A DNA stretch of 64,000 nt from Saccharomycopsis fibuligera x Saccharomycopsis cf. fibuligera (taxonomy: Eukaryota > Ascomycota > Saccharomycetes > Ascoideales > Saccharomycopsidaceae), in the NCBI GenBank assembly GCA_001936135.1, contig CP012809.1, positions 2,281,501 to 2,345,500 of the forward strand. Direction: 5' to 3'. How positions within the stretch are numbered: the first letter of the stretch is position 1; each line of letters begins with the position of its first letter. The position numbers and the translations under genes were made by a program. Positions 10,123-20,818 of the stretch are shown in pieces. The notes below the pieces were generated by a model, which saw nothing but the letters and a program-made list of their open reading frames with translations, was not told where the DNA came from and ran no database searches.

Positions 10123-13013
10123 TTTTCTTTTTCTTTTTTATTCACTTATTTACTCGTGTTGTGTTATCCTGTTGTCGTTTGTGTAGTGGACGGTGATGCT
10201 ATTGTTTGTTTGTATTTTGGCATATCGTTGGCGTGTTTCTCTGTACAGTAGAAATCGAATTAATAAATTACTTTGCACTTTATTTTTTTTTTATATTTTA
10301 TCATTATTATTATCATTATTTTTTTTTATAACTTATAGACCCCGAAAATTTACAGTCTGTTTTAATTTTGCATTCGTTAGTTATCTCGTAAGCATATGCC
10401 AATGCATTTATTGACCATTTATTGACCATATATATTCCATACAAATTGAACGCGAAGAAGTAACTACACCGGCACTAACATGGATTATATAAAAAGACAC
10501 ATTCGAAGATGAGAAAATTTAATCAGTGGGTAGGTTTTGTCAATGATTTGACCAAGCAGTGCGACTAGTTTACAATGGCTCCCGAATGAGCTCTTTAGAG
10601 CTCAAAGTTAATGACATATATATCAGCTTATACCATTTGCATACCTTGTTTTCATTAGATGATCAAAGAGTTGGAATTTTATCTTGCAGTTCCTGCTTAA
10701 TTCACAGTTTTTCGCTTTTGAGCACGTTCTTTCTTTTTTCCGTAGCTAACTGTTTCTCCTATCGATATACGAGTTAAACTACAGTTAGGGCAATTAAAAA
10801 TGTTGCAGAATTACGTATATACGACTTGAACTACGACCACGAAAACGGAAACAACAATACCATATTGCACAAGTACCACTCCGTTGTGACTTCAAAAGTA
10901 GCACTTAGTACAGAATAAATTCTCTTGGTATTTTCTCTCAATATAAAAATGTACCGGGACTCCAACTTCCGCTTGGAGCACCAAGCACTCGCTGAAAACT
11001 GCCTCAGCTTGACATGTCAATATAGTGTGCATACTAATAATTATTAATGTTTAGTACTTCTAGTTAGTTCAACGGCCGGTTACTCTCCGTTGCCAAATGT
11101 TGGAACCCTATTGTCAAGCTAGTTGCAGCTTCCTGCATACGCTGATAGCTAACTAGCGCATATACGACATCAATGTGCAGGGAATATTGAAAATGACGAA
11201 TGCTGTTGAAGATTGAGATCAGTCAACAGTTGTTTTAGAACTGAAGTGTAAGCCGGAAAGCAGAAACCGATAGCTGGTTGTCATACTATCTGCTATAGCA
11301 GACAGGCAGACAGGCAGCATGCAGGACCCAGAGTGATCTGCTTCTGTCTCATGTGTCTAAATAAAATGGCGAAATTGCAAGACTTGATAGATAGAGGAGA
11401 TTGCATTCGGTGGGGCTCGTATATATATACCAGCGATATTCTTAGGTATACGACTTATGGAGCATCCGCATATATGCCACCAAGAGGGCATAGCACTGCT
11501 ACTGACCATTCCAGATCGGCTCTGAAGAACACTTTGAGCACTAAGTCACACTGCTGTCTCGCTGTTGACCAACAGCGAGTACGGAATTTTGGCGAGGGCT
11601 GCGGTTCTCCTGCATGGGGCCTGCGTGGGGGGAGATTCAAAAGAAGCGGAAATTACACAATTGAAACAGGACAATAAAACAGCATTAAACTAAGCCAAAT
11701 TGATCGATTCAGCTAACAGGCAGAATTGCGGTTGTGCTGGCTATGTATGTATCTGAGTGTTGTGACTTTGAAATTAATGAATTAGTAGCAAAACACTGCC
11801 GATTGCAAACTGGTTTTGCACAATCAGCGATGATCATAAATGCGCACTAAACACAGACTATGGTACAATTCAAGTGACAAGAACAGGGATGTTGGCTGCT
11901 GCTACTGCCGGTAGTAGCTGCAATTAATCTTACAATCGCTTTAAAAAGAAAGCACACACTGCATTAGGAGTCTACTTTTGAAAAATTATCAATGGGCTTT
12001 GAATATCTCAATTAAGAATTGATTTTTTTTTTTCTTACTGTGCTGTAGCTGGCTAGCTACTTAGCTTGCTAGCTACTTAGCTTGCGTTCCTGAGAGATCG
12101 TTAATTTATATATCCTGCTCATCCAGACTTTCATTACCTGTAATCCGCTTTTCCATTTCCATTTCCATTTAATTCCTTTCCACTTCTCCTCACTTCATTA
12201 CGCTTTACTTCCCAAATAAGCCGCTCTTTTGTCGAGTACTGCTGCTATAGCATCCAAACAGAATCACAGAACACCAGATATAAAGCAACAAGCTGCCTGT
12301 ATTCATTCAAGGTCGCTCAAACCAAACCAGAGTCAATATTAAATACACAATCGTTTTACACTAGAGTACTACTCCGCTACATAACCATTCAAACTACTAG
12401 GACCAGCAATATTGCGATCACACACGACAAGCTTAGATTCATAGATTTGGTGCTATAGTATACTCGCTCACTAGCGGCTTACGAGATCGTCCATAAAATT
12501 CTGTCCAAACACTCAATACTAGATATACGATCCCCTCAGAAGAGCAAAACCTTGCAGTTTCCACCCGTCACCACTTCGGCAATCTTGAAAATCTTGCCAA
12601 TCTTGTCAATCTTGTCAATCTCAAACCCGGCAAAAAATCAACAAACTACATCTCTTGAAGGGAATCTCAAAAGTGATAAAGAGTAACTTGCAAAAAACAA
12701 AGCAATTTATTGACGGTTTAGCATACTCCTTCTGACGATACAATTCATCAATGCAAATCACCTGCATCACCATTGCAATACTTTTATAATTATTGCCCTG
12801 CTACTCTATTTTCTTATCACGACTGATCAAAAAAAGAAGTTTGATATTAAATAACTCATTTTCCATAACCCAAGATTAGAAAAATTGCCAAATTACTAAA
12901 AGCCGAGAATAAAAAAACAAAAAAAACCATCTTTTTATTAATCACCTCAGTTCTTTACTCAAAAGTTCTCTCAAGTCAATAACGATAAACTGACAATTCG
13001 AAAAATATAAAAG
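10123..13013. other. 2.9-kb gene-free region upstream of the cysteine-tail protein
   Basis: No supported gene lies here. Open frames at 10559 (72 codons) and 11333 (114 codons) have no family resemblance and ordinary composition. After the MAK21 3' end the sequence carries several palindromes: TCTGCTATAGCAGA at 11289-11302, and 9-bp arms CTCGCTGTT/AACAGCGAG around a 4-nt loop at 11558-11579. It also has a tandem 16-bp direct repeat at 12052-12083 and a short AATCTTG repeat series at about 12580-12620. The last few hundred bases are A-rich and end at the ATG at 13014. The region is much longer than other promoters in the window, which suggests complex regulation or a noncoding transcript. Confidence 0.5.
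12052..12083. repeat. 16-bp tandem direct repeat
   Basis: GCTAGCTACTTAGCTT occurs twice in perfect tandem (12052-12067 and 12068-12083), about 930 bp before the gene at 13014. Confidence 0.95.
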
Positions 13014-13832
13014 ATGCATTTATTATCAAGTCATCGTCTTTATGGCAAAATTCACATCAAAAACAATATCAAAAACAATGCCAGCTTGCTAACCATTGCC
13101 TTGCTTTTTCTCGCATACATCTCCATATACCAAAATGACAATTACTCTCCACAAAAACAGAAGCTTCAACAACATCAACATCTCAAGGTACAGGATTTTT
13201 GGGACAGCTGGAAAGTGTCAATTTTTGGTGTGTTTGGTGGCGAGACACAATTCCTACAGCAACCGAGACACGAATTGTCGCAAAGAAATAATATCAATGC
13301 TGCATTGAGCAGTAATGGTTATTATCGTTTTAACAAAAGCAGCAACCAACTTGAACATGATCAACAGTATTCAGTAAATATTCATGTCATCCAAAGCAAT
13401 AATGCCTTCGATATGCTTAATTCGCAAACATACGACCACCAAGATATCAAACAGCAGCAACAGAAACAATTGTTTAATGTTGATACGAGCTCGCCTGAAA
13501 ATCAGTATCATCAGAGCCAAATGCAGCACCATTACTCAAACAGTGGCAATTCCAAATCACCAACATTATTATCATCATCAAATAAAAATCACATTGATAA
13601 CTCCTACAGCTCCTCAACCACAAGCACTGTACTTGTTAGTACCACATCTTCATCAGCTTCCAGTTTTCCAACTGAAGATCCTAGCTGGTATGGTTGTCAG
13701 GCTGAGTGTTCCATTGAGTATTGTAATGAATACGTTGATTGCAGTTATAACTGCCGCAGTGTTACTTTTGATGATTTCGCCCCAACTAACTGCAGATTGG
13801 ATAATGTATGCGTTTGTATTAGTGAAAGATGA
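13014..13832 (+). CDS. unrecognised signal-anchored or secreted protein with an eight-cysteine C-terminal domain
   Basis: I do not recognise this 272-residue protein. A hydrophobic helix at residues 23-39 (ASLLTIALLFLAYISIY) after a basic N terminus suggests a type II signal anchor or an uncleaved or late-cleaved signal peptide. Residues 40-220 are Gln-, Asn-, His- and Ser-rich, probably disordered. The last 48 residues form a compact domain beginning WYGC with cysteines at 228, 232, 237, 243, 247, 260, 266 and 268. The last six are spaced C-x5-C-x3-C-x12-C-x5-C-x-C, close to the cysteine-stabilised alpha-beta (defensin-like) framework, but no glycine precedes the sixth cysteine. There are no other cysteines, so a disulfide-bonded extracytosolic domain is inferred. 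No function is assigned. The ATG at 13014 has an A-rich context. The gene is isolated, with 2.9 kb upstream. Confidence 0.7.
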   Translation: MHLLSSHRLYGKIHIKNNIKNNASLLTIALLFLAYISIYQNDNYSPQKQKLQQHQHLKVQDFWDSWKVSIFGVFGGETQFLQQPRHELSQRNNINAALSSNGYYRFNKSSNQLEHDQQYSVNIHVIQSNNAFDMLNSQTYDHQDIKQQQQKQLFNVDTSSPENQYHQSQMQHHYSNSGNSKSPTLLSSSNKNHIDNSYSSSTTSTVLVSTTSSSASSFPTEDPSWYGCQAECSIEYCNEYVDCSYNCRSVTFDDFAPTNCRLDNVCVCISER

Positions 13833-13840
13833 AATGATGG

Positions 13841-13868
13841 TCCATTGTCCATTATCCATTATCCATTA
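13841..13868. repeat. 7-bp tandem repeat TCCATTA x4
   Basis: TCCATTG followed by three TCCATTA units begins eight bases after the stop codon of the cysteine-tail gene, in its presumed 3' UTR. Confidence 0.93.
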
Positions 13869-14667
13869 GTACATAATCCTAAAAAATAGTGGAAAATAAA
13901 AAAAATAAATTAGAAATAAAAGAAAAAGCTTACTGAAAGAAAAAGTGTAAAGTTTTCTCACTTTTTATAATTATCTGTTTTTAGCTTTTTTTTTTTTTTT
14001 TTTTCTCCTTTTCAAATCATATTTCAATCGCCGCTATTCAAACTTGCCTATTTTTTGTTGCCTCTTTCCATGGTTATTTCGTTGATGTTGTGAATGCTCT
14101 TGTTTATTCTTATCTATCTAGTCATCTTTTTTTTTCCTGTAACTGTCATATATTATCAGCTATTTTTATTCTTTTTCGACCGCTCTTTGTAAATGCACCT
14201 CCCGCATTGATGTAACTTATATAATGAGTTTAACTACTAGAGCATGTTGTATATATCTCGGTGAGTTTATATTTCCTTATCATGTAAATTCTCGTTTCTA
14301 TGTTACTATCTTTAAAACTTTTTACATGAAGCATCAACATAAATTTCTTCGTTATCCTCCACTTTTTTTTTTTTTTTACTGAGCTTCTTATCTAACTGTA
14401 TATACTTAACACTTAAACACTTAATTCATCACAGCATGAGTTCGACTTAATTATCGAAAGTAGGGGGGAGGGGAGTCAAAACCGCCAAAAATGTGCTCTT
14501 CCCGCATTCGATCGAGTACGATTCAATAGCGGGCACCAAAGAGACGACAAGACCCGCAGCTAATAAACCAGATTTGATAGAAATTTACTACGCGTTGTTT
14601 TTTATAGGGATGAATAGTAGTTTTTGCAAAGAAAACAAAAAAAAAAGAGAAAGAGTCAAAAAGTTGC

Positions 14668-14674
14668 AAAAAAA
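14668..14674 (-). terminator. RNA polymerase III terminator of tRNA-Arg
   Basis: Seven consecutive T residues on the minus strand lie a few bases after the mature 3' end of the tRNA. This is the standard Pol III stop signal. Confidence 0.85.
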
Positions 14675-14678
14675 GAGC

Positions 14679-14761
14679 TTCCCCACCAGGATTCGAACCT
14701 GGAATCCCTCGATTCCTATCAAAGCCGTAGTCGAGTGCCTTAACCATTGGGCCATGAGGAA
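14679..14761 (-). tRNA. tRNA-Arg(ACG) with an 11-nt intron
   Basis: Read on the minus strand, the gene folds fully. The acceptor stem is TTCCTCA/TGGGGAA, the D arm is GCC/GGC, the anticodon stem is CTCGA/TCGAG, and the T arm is CCAGG-TTCGAAT-CCTGG. The anticodon is ACG (arginine, CGN codons). The anticodon loop has 18 nt instead of 7. The extra 11 nt (14714-14724) sit between positions 37 and 38, the canonical tRNA intron site. The exons closely resemble yeast tRNA-Arg(ACG), which also begins TTCCTC and has GGCCCAATGG in the D arm. A run of seven T on the minus strand at about 14668-14674 is the RNA polymerase III terminator. Confidence 0.93.
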
Positions 14762-15071
14762 TGAAGCTTGCCTACTAATTTGAGGCATAGAAGGAGAGCC
14801 ATAAGTGCTAGTGAGGTACATTTATAGACGACCCACAAAAAAAAACAAAAACAAACGAACTGAGGATGCAATCAACAAACAAATGGAGCATTTTTTGATC
14901 AAATTCTCATTAGTACAAGCAAAACTACCTCTTGAGAAGGAATTGAGCTAGGGCAGTTTTATCTTTTCATCTGGTAATACAGGAGAATTATTCCAGATTG
15001 ACAACTACTTAATATTATAAAAGAAATACCCTCATCTACAGCAAGATGAAGACTTTAATTGGACAACCATT

Positions 15072-15111
15072 CCAATTTCTCGTCATATGTACCAATTTCT
15101 CGTCATATGTA
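15072..15111. repeat. 20-bp perfect tandem duplication
   Basis: CCAATTTCTCGTCATATGTA occurs twice head to tail (15072-15091, 15092-15111), immediately before a perfect inverted repeat that also begins CCAATT. Confidence 0.96.
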
Positions 15112-15136
15112 CCAATTCATCAGACTGATGAATTGG
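15112..15136. repeat. 25-bp perfect inverted repeat
   Basis: Arms CCAATTCATCAG (15112-15123) and CTGATGAATTGG (15125-15136) flank a single A. The palindrome directly abuts the 20-bp tandem duplication. It could be a dimeric protein-binding site or a remnant of an inserted sequence. It is too tight for a natural RNA hairpin loop. Confidence 0.96.
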
Positions 15137-15811
15137 GTTCTGAGCCAGTTTATTATGAGGGAACTGAGTGTATGTATTTTTGAAATGCGTCTGCTCAAAG
15201 GGTGGTCTAAAAATTTACTGAAATCTCCACGGATCAAAAAAAGTGAAGTTAGTTTCACAAAAACGGAAAGTTTGTAATGCTATAATCCTTATCCAGGCTC
15301 AGAATTTAGCTATGCCGTTGCATTTTTAGAAAAAAAAAAAAAGAATCAATATCACTTACAAACATGAAAAATTAGAAACAGAAGCAAGTAACGCATTAAT
15401 ATAAACTTTTCAAAAGTCAACTATTCAATGCTAGCAAAGGTATATGAGTATGTGAAATATATGAAAAAGAAGTGAAGTAGAATAAAAATGCAAGCCGAGG
15501 CTATAATAACGTAACGTGAAAAATCTAAGAAAAAAATCTTTTTGAATGGAGGACAGTTGATCATCAATGACAAAAACTAGTAGTAAAATTTGCAGGATAT
15601 AGTATAAATTATCATGAAACGTAATTAGTTATTGAGAAAAAAGACAAGGAAAAAAAATAAAAAAAGCAAACAAAACAATGAAAGAAACCATTCCGTGGTC
15701 ATTATCAAATGTCATTAATCAAACAAGGTTGATATGTTAATGTGAGAGAAAAAAAGTGAAACAAATTATAGAAAAACACAAAACATAAAAAGAAAAAAAA
15801 AAAAAGCCCAG

Positions 15812-17335
15812 CTAATAGAGGTATGGAATATATGGATCCTTATCTCCTCTAACTGCTTTTTCTCTTTTTGACAAAGAATCAAATTCCACTCTATATTCAT
15901 GTTTCAATTTTTGTTGGTTACCTTTATAATAATACCAGAATAAAAGTACCATAAACACCATTGCAAAAACAACAAAAGCAAGAGAAATACTCAATCCTTT
16001 AACGTAACGAGGTGCATCTTCCGCCAAAAATATATATGTGGAGATAATACCGCCAATGTTACCAAACCCGATTTGCCAACTTGAACCAACACTTTTACGC
16101 AAATGTCCACCATAATTGAGTGAACACCAGCACACAAGGGAAGGCATCGCGGAGTAAAGGCCCATAACACTAAGGAAACAACCAGCATAACGTGCATTGA
16201 TGTTGTGTTTGCAAGCGAGAACGATTGAGAGACCAATGATGGCAATGCAAGAGTTCATGAGGGCAAATGGTAAACGAAGCTTGGTCTTGTCAGAAACAAA
16301 AGAAATAATGATGGTCCAGCCAAAGGCAACGACCCAAGGGTAAACAGAACGCTGGTTAGCTTCTTCACCGGTGTAGCCCATAACTTTGATGATGGAAGTG
16401 GCAAAGTAAGCGTAACCGTAGGATGGAATAATGAGGCCAAAATAAGCAAGAGCAGAAAGCCAGATAAGCGGATCTTTGAAAACTGCCAAAACTTCTTTTG
16501 GTGTGTATTGGAATTCAAAACCGGAATCACCATTATAAATGGCAAGTTTTTGCTTGACAAATTCACGCTCATTGGCAGTTAAGAAACGGCAATTTTCTGG
16601 AAAATCTGGAACAATGAAATAAAGGACAAATGCTAAACCAGCAGTGAAAGTACCTTCTACAATAAAAATCCATTGCCAACTTTCGATATTGTAGCGACCA
16701 GCCAAGTCTTTGATTCTGTAAGCAATGGCACCGCCAGAGGCACCAGCAAGACATGTACAAGAAAAGAAAGTGCTGAATCTTCGCTGAGATTCTGCCTTTG
16801 CGTAAAAGTTGGCCAAAATGTAAAAAATTGCTGGGAAAGTGCCGGCTTCAAAGATACCAAGTAAGAAACGACAAGCAGCAAGTTGACTGAAATTTTTGGA
16901 GAAACCCATACCGATGGTAACACAACCAAAGAGAAAGATGCACGTACTAAGCCAGCGATGTGGTTTAACGAATTTTAAAGCATAATTGGAAAAAACTTCA
17001 AAGAAAATATATGGCACAAAGAATAAAGTTAAGCAGGTATTGAATTGGTCACCAGTTAAGCCAAGGGAAGTTTCCATACCGTAGACTTTAGCATTGGAGA
17101 TATTCACTCTATCAAGAAATGAAAGGAAATAAAGAAGGGCTAATGGGGGCACAACGCAAACATCGATTTTCCACATAAGTTTGGTATGATTTATGTTGAA
17201 CTGTTTAGCAAGTTCAGCAACTTTAAGATCTTTTTCTTCATCAGGAACGAAACCCGAGGTTGAAGCAAGTTTCTCATTGTCAAAACTGCTGGAAGACTGA
17301 TTGTCAACAACTTTTTGGGAAGTTGTGTCAGACAT
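15812..17335 (-). CDS. MFS anion:cation symporter, allantoate permease (Dal5/Tna1) family
   Basis: A plasma-membrane proton symporter of the ACS branch of the major facilitator superfamily, which takes up small organic anions such as allantoate, nicotinate, pantothenate or biotin. The 507-residue protein has a cytosolic N terminus, then about twelve hydrophobic segments. The first holds the ACS motif PPLALLYFLSFLDRVNISNA (compare the LDRxNIGNA signature). A later loop has AAYRFLLG-type sequence (AACRFLLGIFEAGTFPAIFY) and WQWIFIVEGTFTAGLA, also family hallmarks. The substrate cannot be read from sequence. The start ATG at 17335 gives MSDTTSQK, a normal soluble N terminus. The promoter contains CGG/CCG triplets and a single GATAA, not enough to infer nitrogen control. 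Confidence 0.88.
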   Translation of the reverse strand: MSDTTSQKVVDNQSSSSFDNEKLASTSGFVPDEEKDLKVAELAKQFNINHTKLMWKIDVCVVPPLALLYFLSFLDRVNISNAKVYGMETSLGLTGDQFNTCLTLFFVPYIFFEVFSNYALKFVKPHRWLSTCIFLFGCVTIGMGFSKNFSQLAACRFLLGIFEAGTFPAIFYILANFYAKAESQRRFSTFFSCTCLAGASGGAIAYRIKDLAGRYNIESWQWIFIVEGTFTAGLAFVLYFIVPDFPENCRFLTANEREFVKQKLAIYNGDSGFEFQYTPKEVLAVFKDPLIWLSALAYFGLIIPSYGYAYFATSIIKVMGYTGEEANQRSVYPWVVAFGWTIIISFVSDKTKLRLPFALMNSCIAIIGLSIVLACKHNINARYAGCFLSVMGLYSAMPSLVCWCSLNYGGHLRKSVGSSWQIGFGNIGGIISTYIFLAEDAPRYVKGLSISLAFVVFAMVFMVLLFWYYYKGNQQKLKHEYRVEFDSLSKREKAVRGDKDPYIPYLY

Positions 17336-18917
17336 CTTGTATTTGCAATCTTTTTATGATTATTTCTTGGGTTTTGTGTGCAATTTGCTGTACAAATAAA
17401 AATAATGAGTAGATGCGCCTGCGGCTATATGAAAATCACCACGGCTAGTTGAGTAAGGCTGAAGCACGTCTATAGAACAAATATTTAGCCGATAAAGGAC
17501 GAAAACCGGGGTAAATAGATATCAGGCAGAACTGCAATTGGATCTGGTTGAATAACGAATAGTAGAACACTTTCAACAACAATTGAAGACACCAAAATAA
17601 GAAAAGAGTAATTTTAACAAAAAGAAGGGAAAATTTTTCAGCGGGGAGAGAAGAGAGTGTATATATAGTAATGCCCAATAGTGGAGTAGTAGTCATCACT
17701 CGGGGAAATATAAAGCTGAGAATATCTTTGGCCGGTGACAGGAACTAAAAAGTCTGCAGAGCACAAGGCCAAAGCCGTAACCGGGATGGACGCCGCTAAT
17801 GCAGAGCCTGCATTAACCCTGTAAAATTGGGAAATTAGTTAAGACTTAAATTGCATTGACCACCATATGTGGAAATGAAGGGAAACAAATGCAACAAAAA
17901 GTTTCTTAGTTTCCAGAAAGGGGATTCACCGGCCCTGTTATTATAGAATAAAATATGCGTTATCTTGCAGCGCCTGTGACACAAACAATACCAACGTCTC
18001 GCGACGACGGCGACGATCTGCAATATAATTGCCAAACGAATCGGCAATGATACTATTATTGATGTTGATATTAATCATAGAATCTGAACTGGTATCAATT
18101 TTACGATCAGGGGTGTTCAATGACAGCAGAATTGTAATATGGGCTCAGGAAATAGCAGATTATTATGGTCAGTCAAATTGAAAGCAAAACTTTTGTGAGC
18201 GCAACACACTACTGATATGACTAACTAAGTGACTAATAGACAGGTTCATTATAAAATAGCCTAAAATTATTATATACATAATGAGTCAGTTAGTTTATTG
18301 TAATTGCAGACATTGTATAGATGCTCTACATGTACGCCCGTATTAGCATGTGGGGCTGTTGTGTTGCGGCTGTGAGTTTTACATTTATTGCATTTATTCC
18401 ACTGAAACAATATACTAGTTTGGCTTGCCTTCAAGTTCTTTTTTTTTTTTTTTTTTTTTTTCGTATTGGTCTGATAATTAATTATTTTGATCAGTTTCTT
18501 CCGCTTCCTGAGGCCGAGTATCCGATAAAATACTTGCTGATTTGTTAAAGGATTTATTGTCGCTTTGCTGGGTTGGTGCTTGGATTGACTTTTTCTCTCT
18601 GTATTGATTATGTAAACGTATAATCGGTCTTTAGGCCATGGGTAGTAGGTAGAGCCAACAGCCTTACAAGTTTATTGGGTCTGTTGCTTTCAAGAGATTG
18701 TGAGACAGTCTTCAGCACAAAATGTATATAGAAATTAAATAATGCTACAACGCTTCTTTGAAACTGTTTTGAATGAAATGATATATATTACATATAAGTA
18801 ACCAGCTTGATAAATGTGCAGCAAGGAATAATCATAATAATAGGGTGTTAAAAAAAATAAAAAAAGTCAACAATGTCAAAAAATAAAAAAAAAAAAAAAA
18901 GCAAACAATATCTATAT
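17336..18917. other. intergenic region between the permease promoter and the FRS1 3' end
   Basis: The left part is the promoter of the minus-strand permease, with a TATATATA stretch at about 17658-17665 and a palindrome of arms TAATGCAG/CTGCATTA at 17797-17815 within GC-richer DNA (17730-17820). A 23-T run lies at 18439-18461 and an A-run near 18886-18900 close to the FRS1 stop. Short open frames at 17445, 17835 and 18321 are unsupported. Confidence 0.5.
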
Positions 18918-20818
18918 TTATAAGAAAACCTCGGCGTTGATCTCAACACTGGATGCAGCATATGGCAAGTCAAAGTTGTTGCACACTTCTGGATGCAACA
19001 CACCAATTTCACCAATCTTAACAGCTTTTTCACCATCTTTGACTCTGAAAAAGATGTCAGCACCTCTGCCTGGAAAGAAAGTCTTCAAGTCAGCATTTTC
19101 TTGAATCCAGAAACCTCTTGACAATGGCTCTTTCAAGTCAGCTCCGTTTTCCAACCATGGAGTTCTCAAAGTTTGCATAATTTTAGCCAACAAACCTTGG
19201 ATGTATTCGAAACCAGAAGTTTTACCAGCGTAAATAGCAGCCCAGTTTCTCTGGTTAAATGCTTTACGTTCCAATTTGTCATTCTTCAACACGATGTCAC
19301 CAGCTTCAAAAACCTTGATTGGCAATGAATGTTTTTGGTTTTCTCTAACAGTTTTAAGCAAACCTGGCAACAATGAAGTTCTCACTACTTGATATTCTGC
19401 AGTTTTTGGGTTTTCCAACTTTACAACAAGGTCGCCATTGTCATCCTTATTCAAAAATCCAAAGTTTTCATCATGGGAACACAAAGTCAATGGCATAACT
19501 TCGGCCCAGCCAGATTGAGAAGAAGCCAATCTTAAAATGTCAGCAACTTTGTTGATTGGTAATGGTTTAGCTACAAGGGCTTGAGAATCAATCTTGGTTT
19601 TGGCCAAGTTGTTGTAACCATAAGAAATAGCAGCATCTTCCATAATGTCACATGGATGTAAGACATCGGATCTGGTTGGTGGGACCAACACAACAAGTTC
19701 ATCATTTTCAGTGCTTTCAATAGTCAAAGACATCTTGGTCAAAAGTTTACTAATTTCTTCACCAGATAATTTCAAGCCAAGAACAGAGTTGATGTAATCT
19801 TGTTTCACCACAAATTTTCTGAATTCCAAGTTTGGAGTAAGTCTAGATTCACCATTGTGATCAGAGATAACCTGAACTTGTTCCACTTCAAATGGATTAG
19901 CACAGTATCTAGAGAACATGGCAACCAACTGGTTAAGAACAATTTCAAGTTTGGTCTTGTCTGTACCAGTGACTTCAATGAAAACATTTTTGGTATCAAG
20001 TGTAATTTTAGAGCGTTCAGAGTTAATGATTGGTGGCATAGAAGCAACTTGTTCAGTGCTGTCCAAGATCAATGGGTAAACTGGAGAATCTCTAATAATG
20101 TGCAAGTATTTGCCCAAATTCAAATCCTTGTCGTAGAATTCCATCAATTGTTCACCGGTCATGCTTTGCTTTTGGTTCAATGGAGCAAATTCAAAATTGG
20201 TTGGTTCTTTGGCAACATAAGTGAACGGCGGAGCAAGTTTGTCCAAATCATGGGTTCCCATGGCCACAAGAGTTCTGTTTCTACACAAGTTCAAGTGCAA
20301 CTTGTCCTGCAATGCAATAAAAGATTTGTAGCTTCTTGGGGTGAAAGTGATATTTCTCAAGACAGCAGCAGCAGCGTATGGTCTAACTTGATCCACAGAC
20401 TCGTTAACGGTCAATGTGTATTGTGGTTTGACAGTCTTGTAGACTGGGGTCTTGGATCTACCCAAGAATTCATTCAAAGATTGGGCAATACCTTCAATGC
20501 ACAACATGTCATAACGGTTAGCACCAATCTCAATCTTCAATTCTGGTCTTTCACCAGGCTGACAGTCTTCAGTGGTGTCTTCATCAAGTTCGATACCATA
20601 TTCGAAACAAAGTTCGTCAAACTCCTCAGTGGTGTAGTTACGACTAAATGGTGGTATTAGTATATGCCATGACTAACAAATCGACAGTCTCATCAACAAT
20701 GAAGTGTCTATTTCATTTTTCACGGTGCTTGAATGCAATGATGTCAAAAACGAAACAAGCGCAATACATACCCCAAGAGATCGTACAAGTCTTGCTTGTC
20801 AACAGCAACAGTAGGCAT
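18918..20818 (-). CDS. FRS1: cytosolic phenylalanyl-tRNA synthetase, beta subunit (spliced)
   Basis: Charges tRNA-Phe as an alpha2-beta2 enzyme with the Frs2 subunit. Exons are 20772-20818 and 18918-20643, giving 590 residues; yeast Frs1 has 595. The joined N terminus [20 protein letters not shown], then [20 protein letters not shown], is nearly that of yeast Frs1. Further blocks include the B3/B4 editing-domain region (about residues 80-260), the B5 region with [18 protein letters not shown], and the catalytic-like module ending in [19 protein letters not shown]. It is divergently transcribed from TEL2. Confidence 0.96.
20644..20771 (-). other. spliceosomal intron in FRS1
   Basis: A 128-nt intron starts with GTATGT (20771 downward), has branch site TACTAAT (20656-20662 on the plus strand as its complement) and ends TTTAG at 20644. 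Splicing joins the conserved 15-residue N terminus to the body in phase. Confidence 0.93.

Larger units (their letters stand above)
13833..14678. other. intergenic region before the tRNA gene
   Basis: This stretch holds the 3' region of the cysteine-tail gene. It includes poly-T runs at about 13988-14004 and 14364-14378 and short TATATA motifs. No gene is evident. Four tandem 7-bp units follow the stop codon. Confidence 0.5.
14762..15811. other. intergenic region with tandem and inverted repeats
   Basis: No gene is supported between the tRNA and the transporter. The stretch contains the repeat pair and palindrome at 15072-15136 and A-rich DNA at 15630-15800, next to the 3' end of the minus-strand transporter. 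The 72-codon frame at 15059 is built on the repeat and is not convincing. No clear LTR ends (TG...CA with a target duplication) were found. Confidence 0.5.

Noticed and set aside
11333-11677. 114-codon open frame in the long spacer
   Set aside because: No recognised motif, and no reason to think it is expressed; kept only as part of the unassigned region.
14493-14821. Open frames of 74-96 codons spanning the tRNA
   Set aside because: They overlap a well-folding tRNA gene and have no protein evidence.
14762-15811. Possible solo LTR beside the tRNA gene
   Set aside because: No TG...CA ends, primer site or target-site duplication could be found; only the tandem and inverted repeats remain.
19800-20660. 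286-codon plus-strand open frame
   Set aside because: It lies antisense over FRS1 coding sequence and extends into its intron; no family resemblance.
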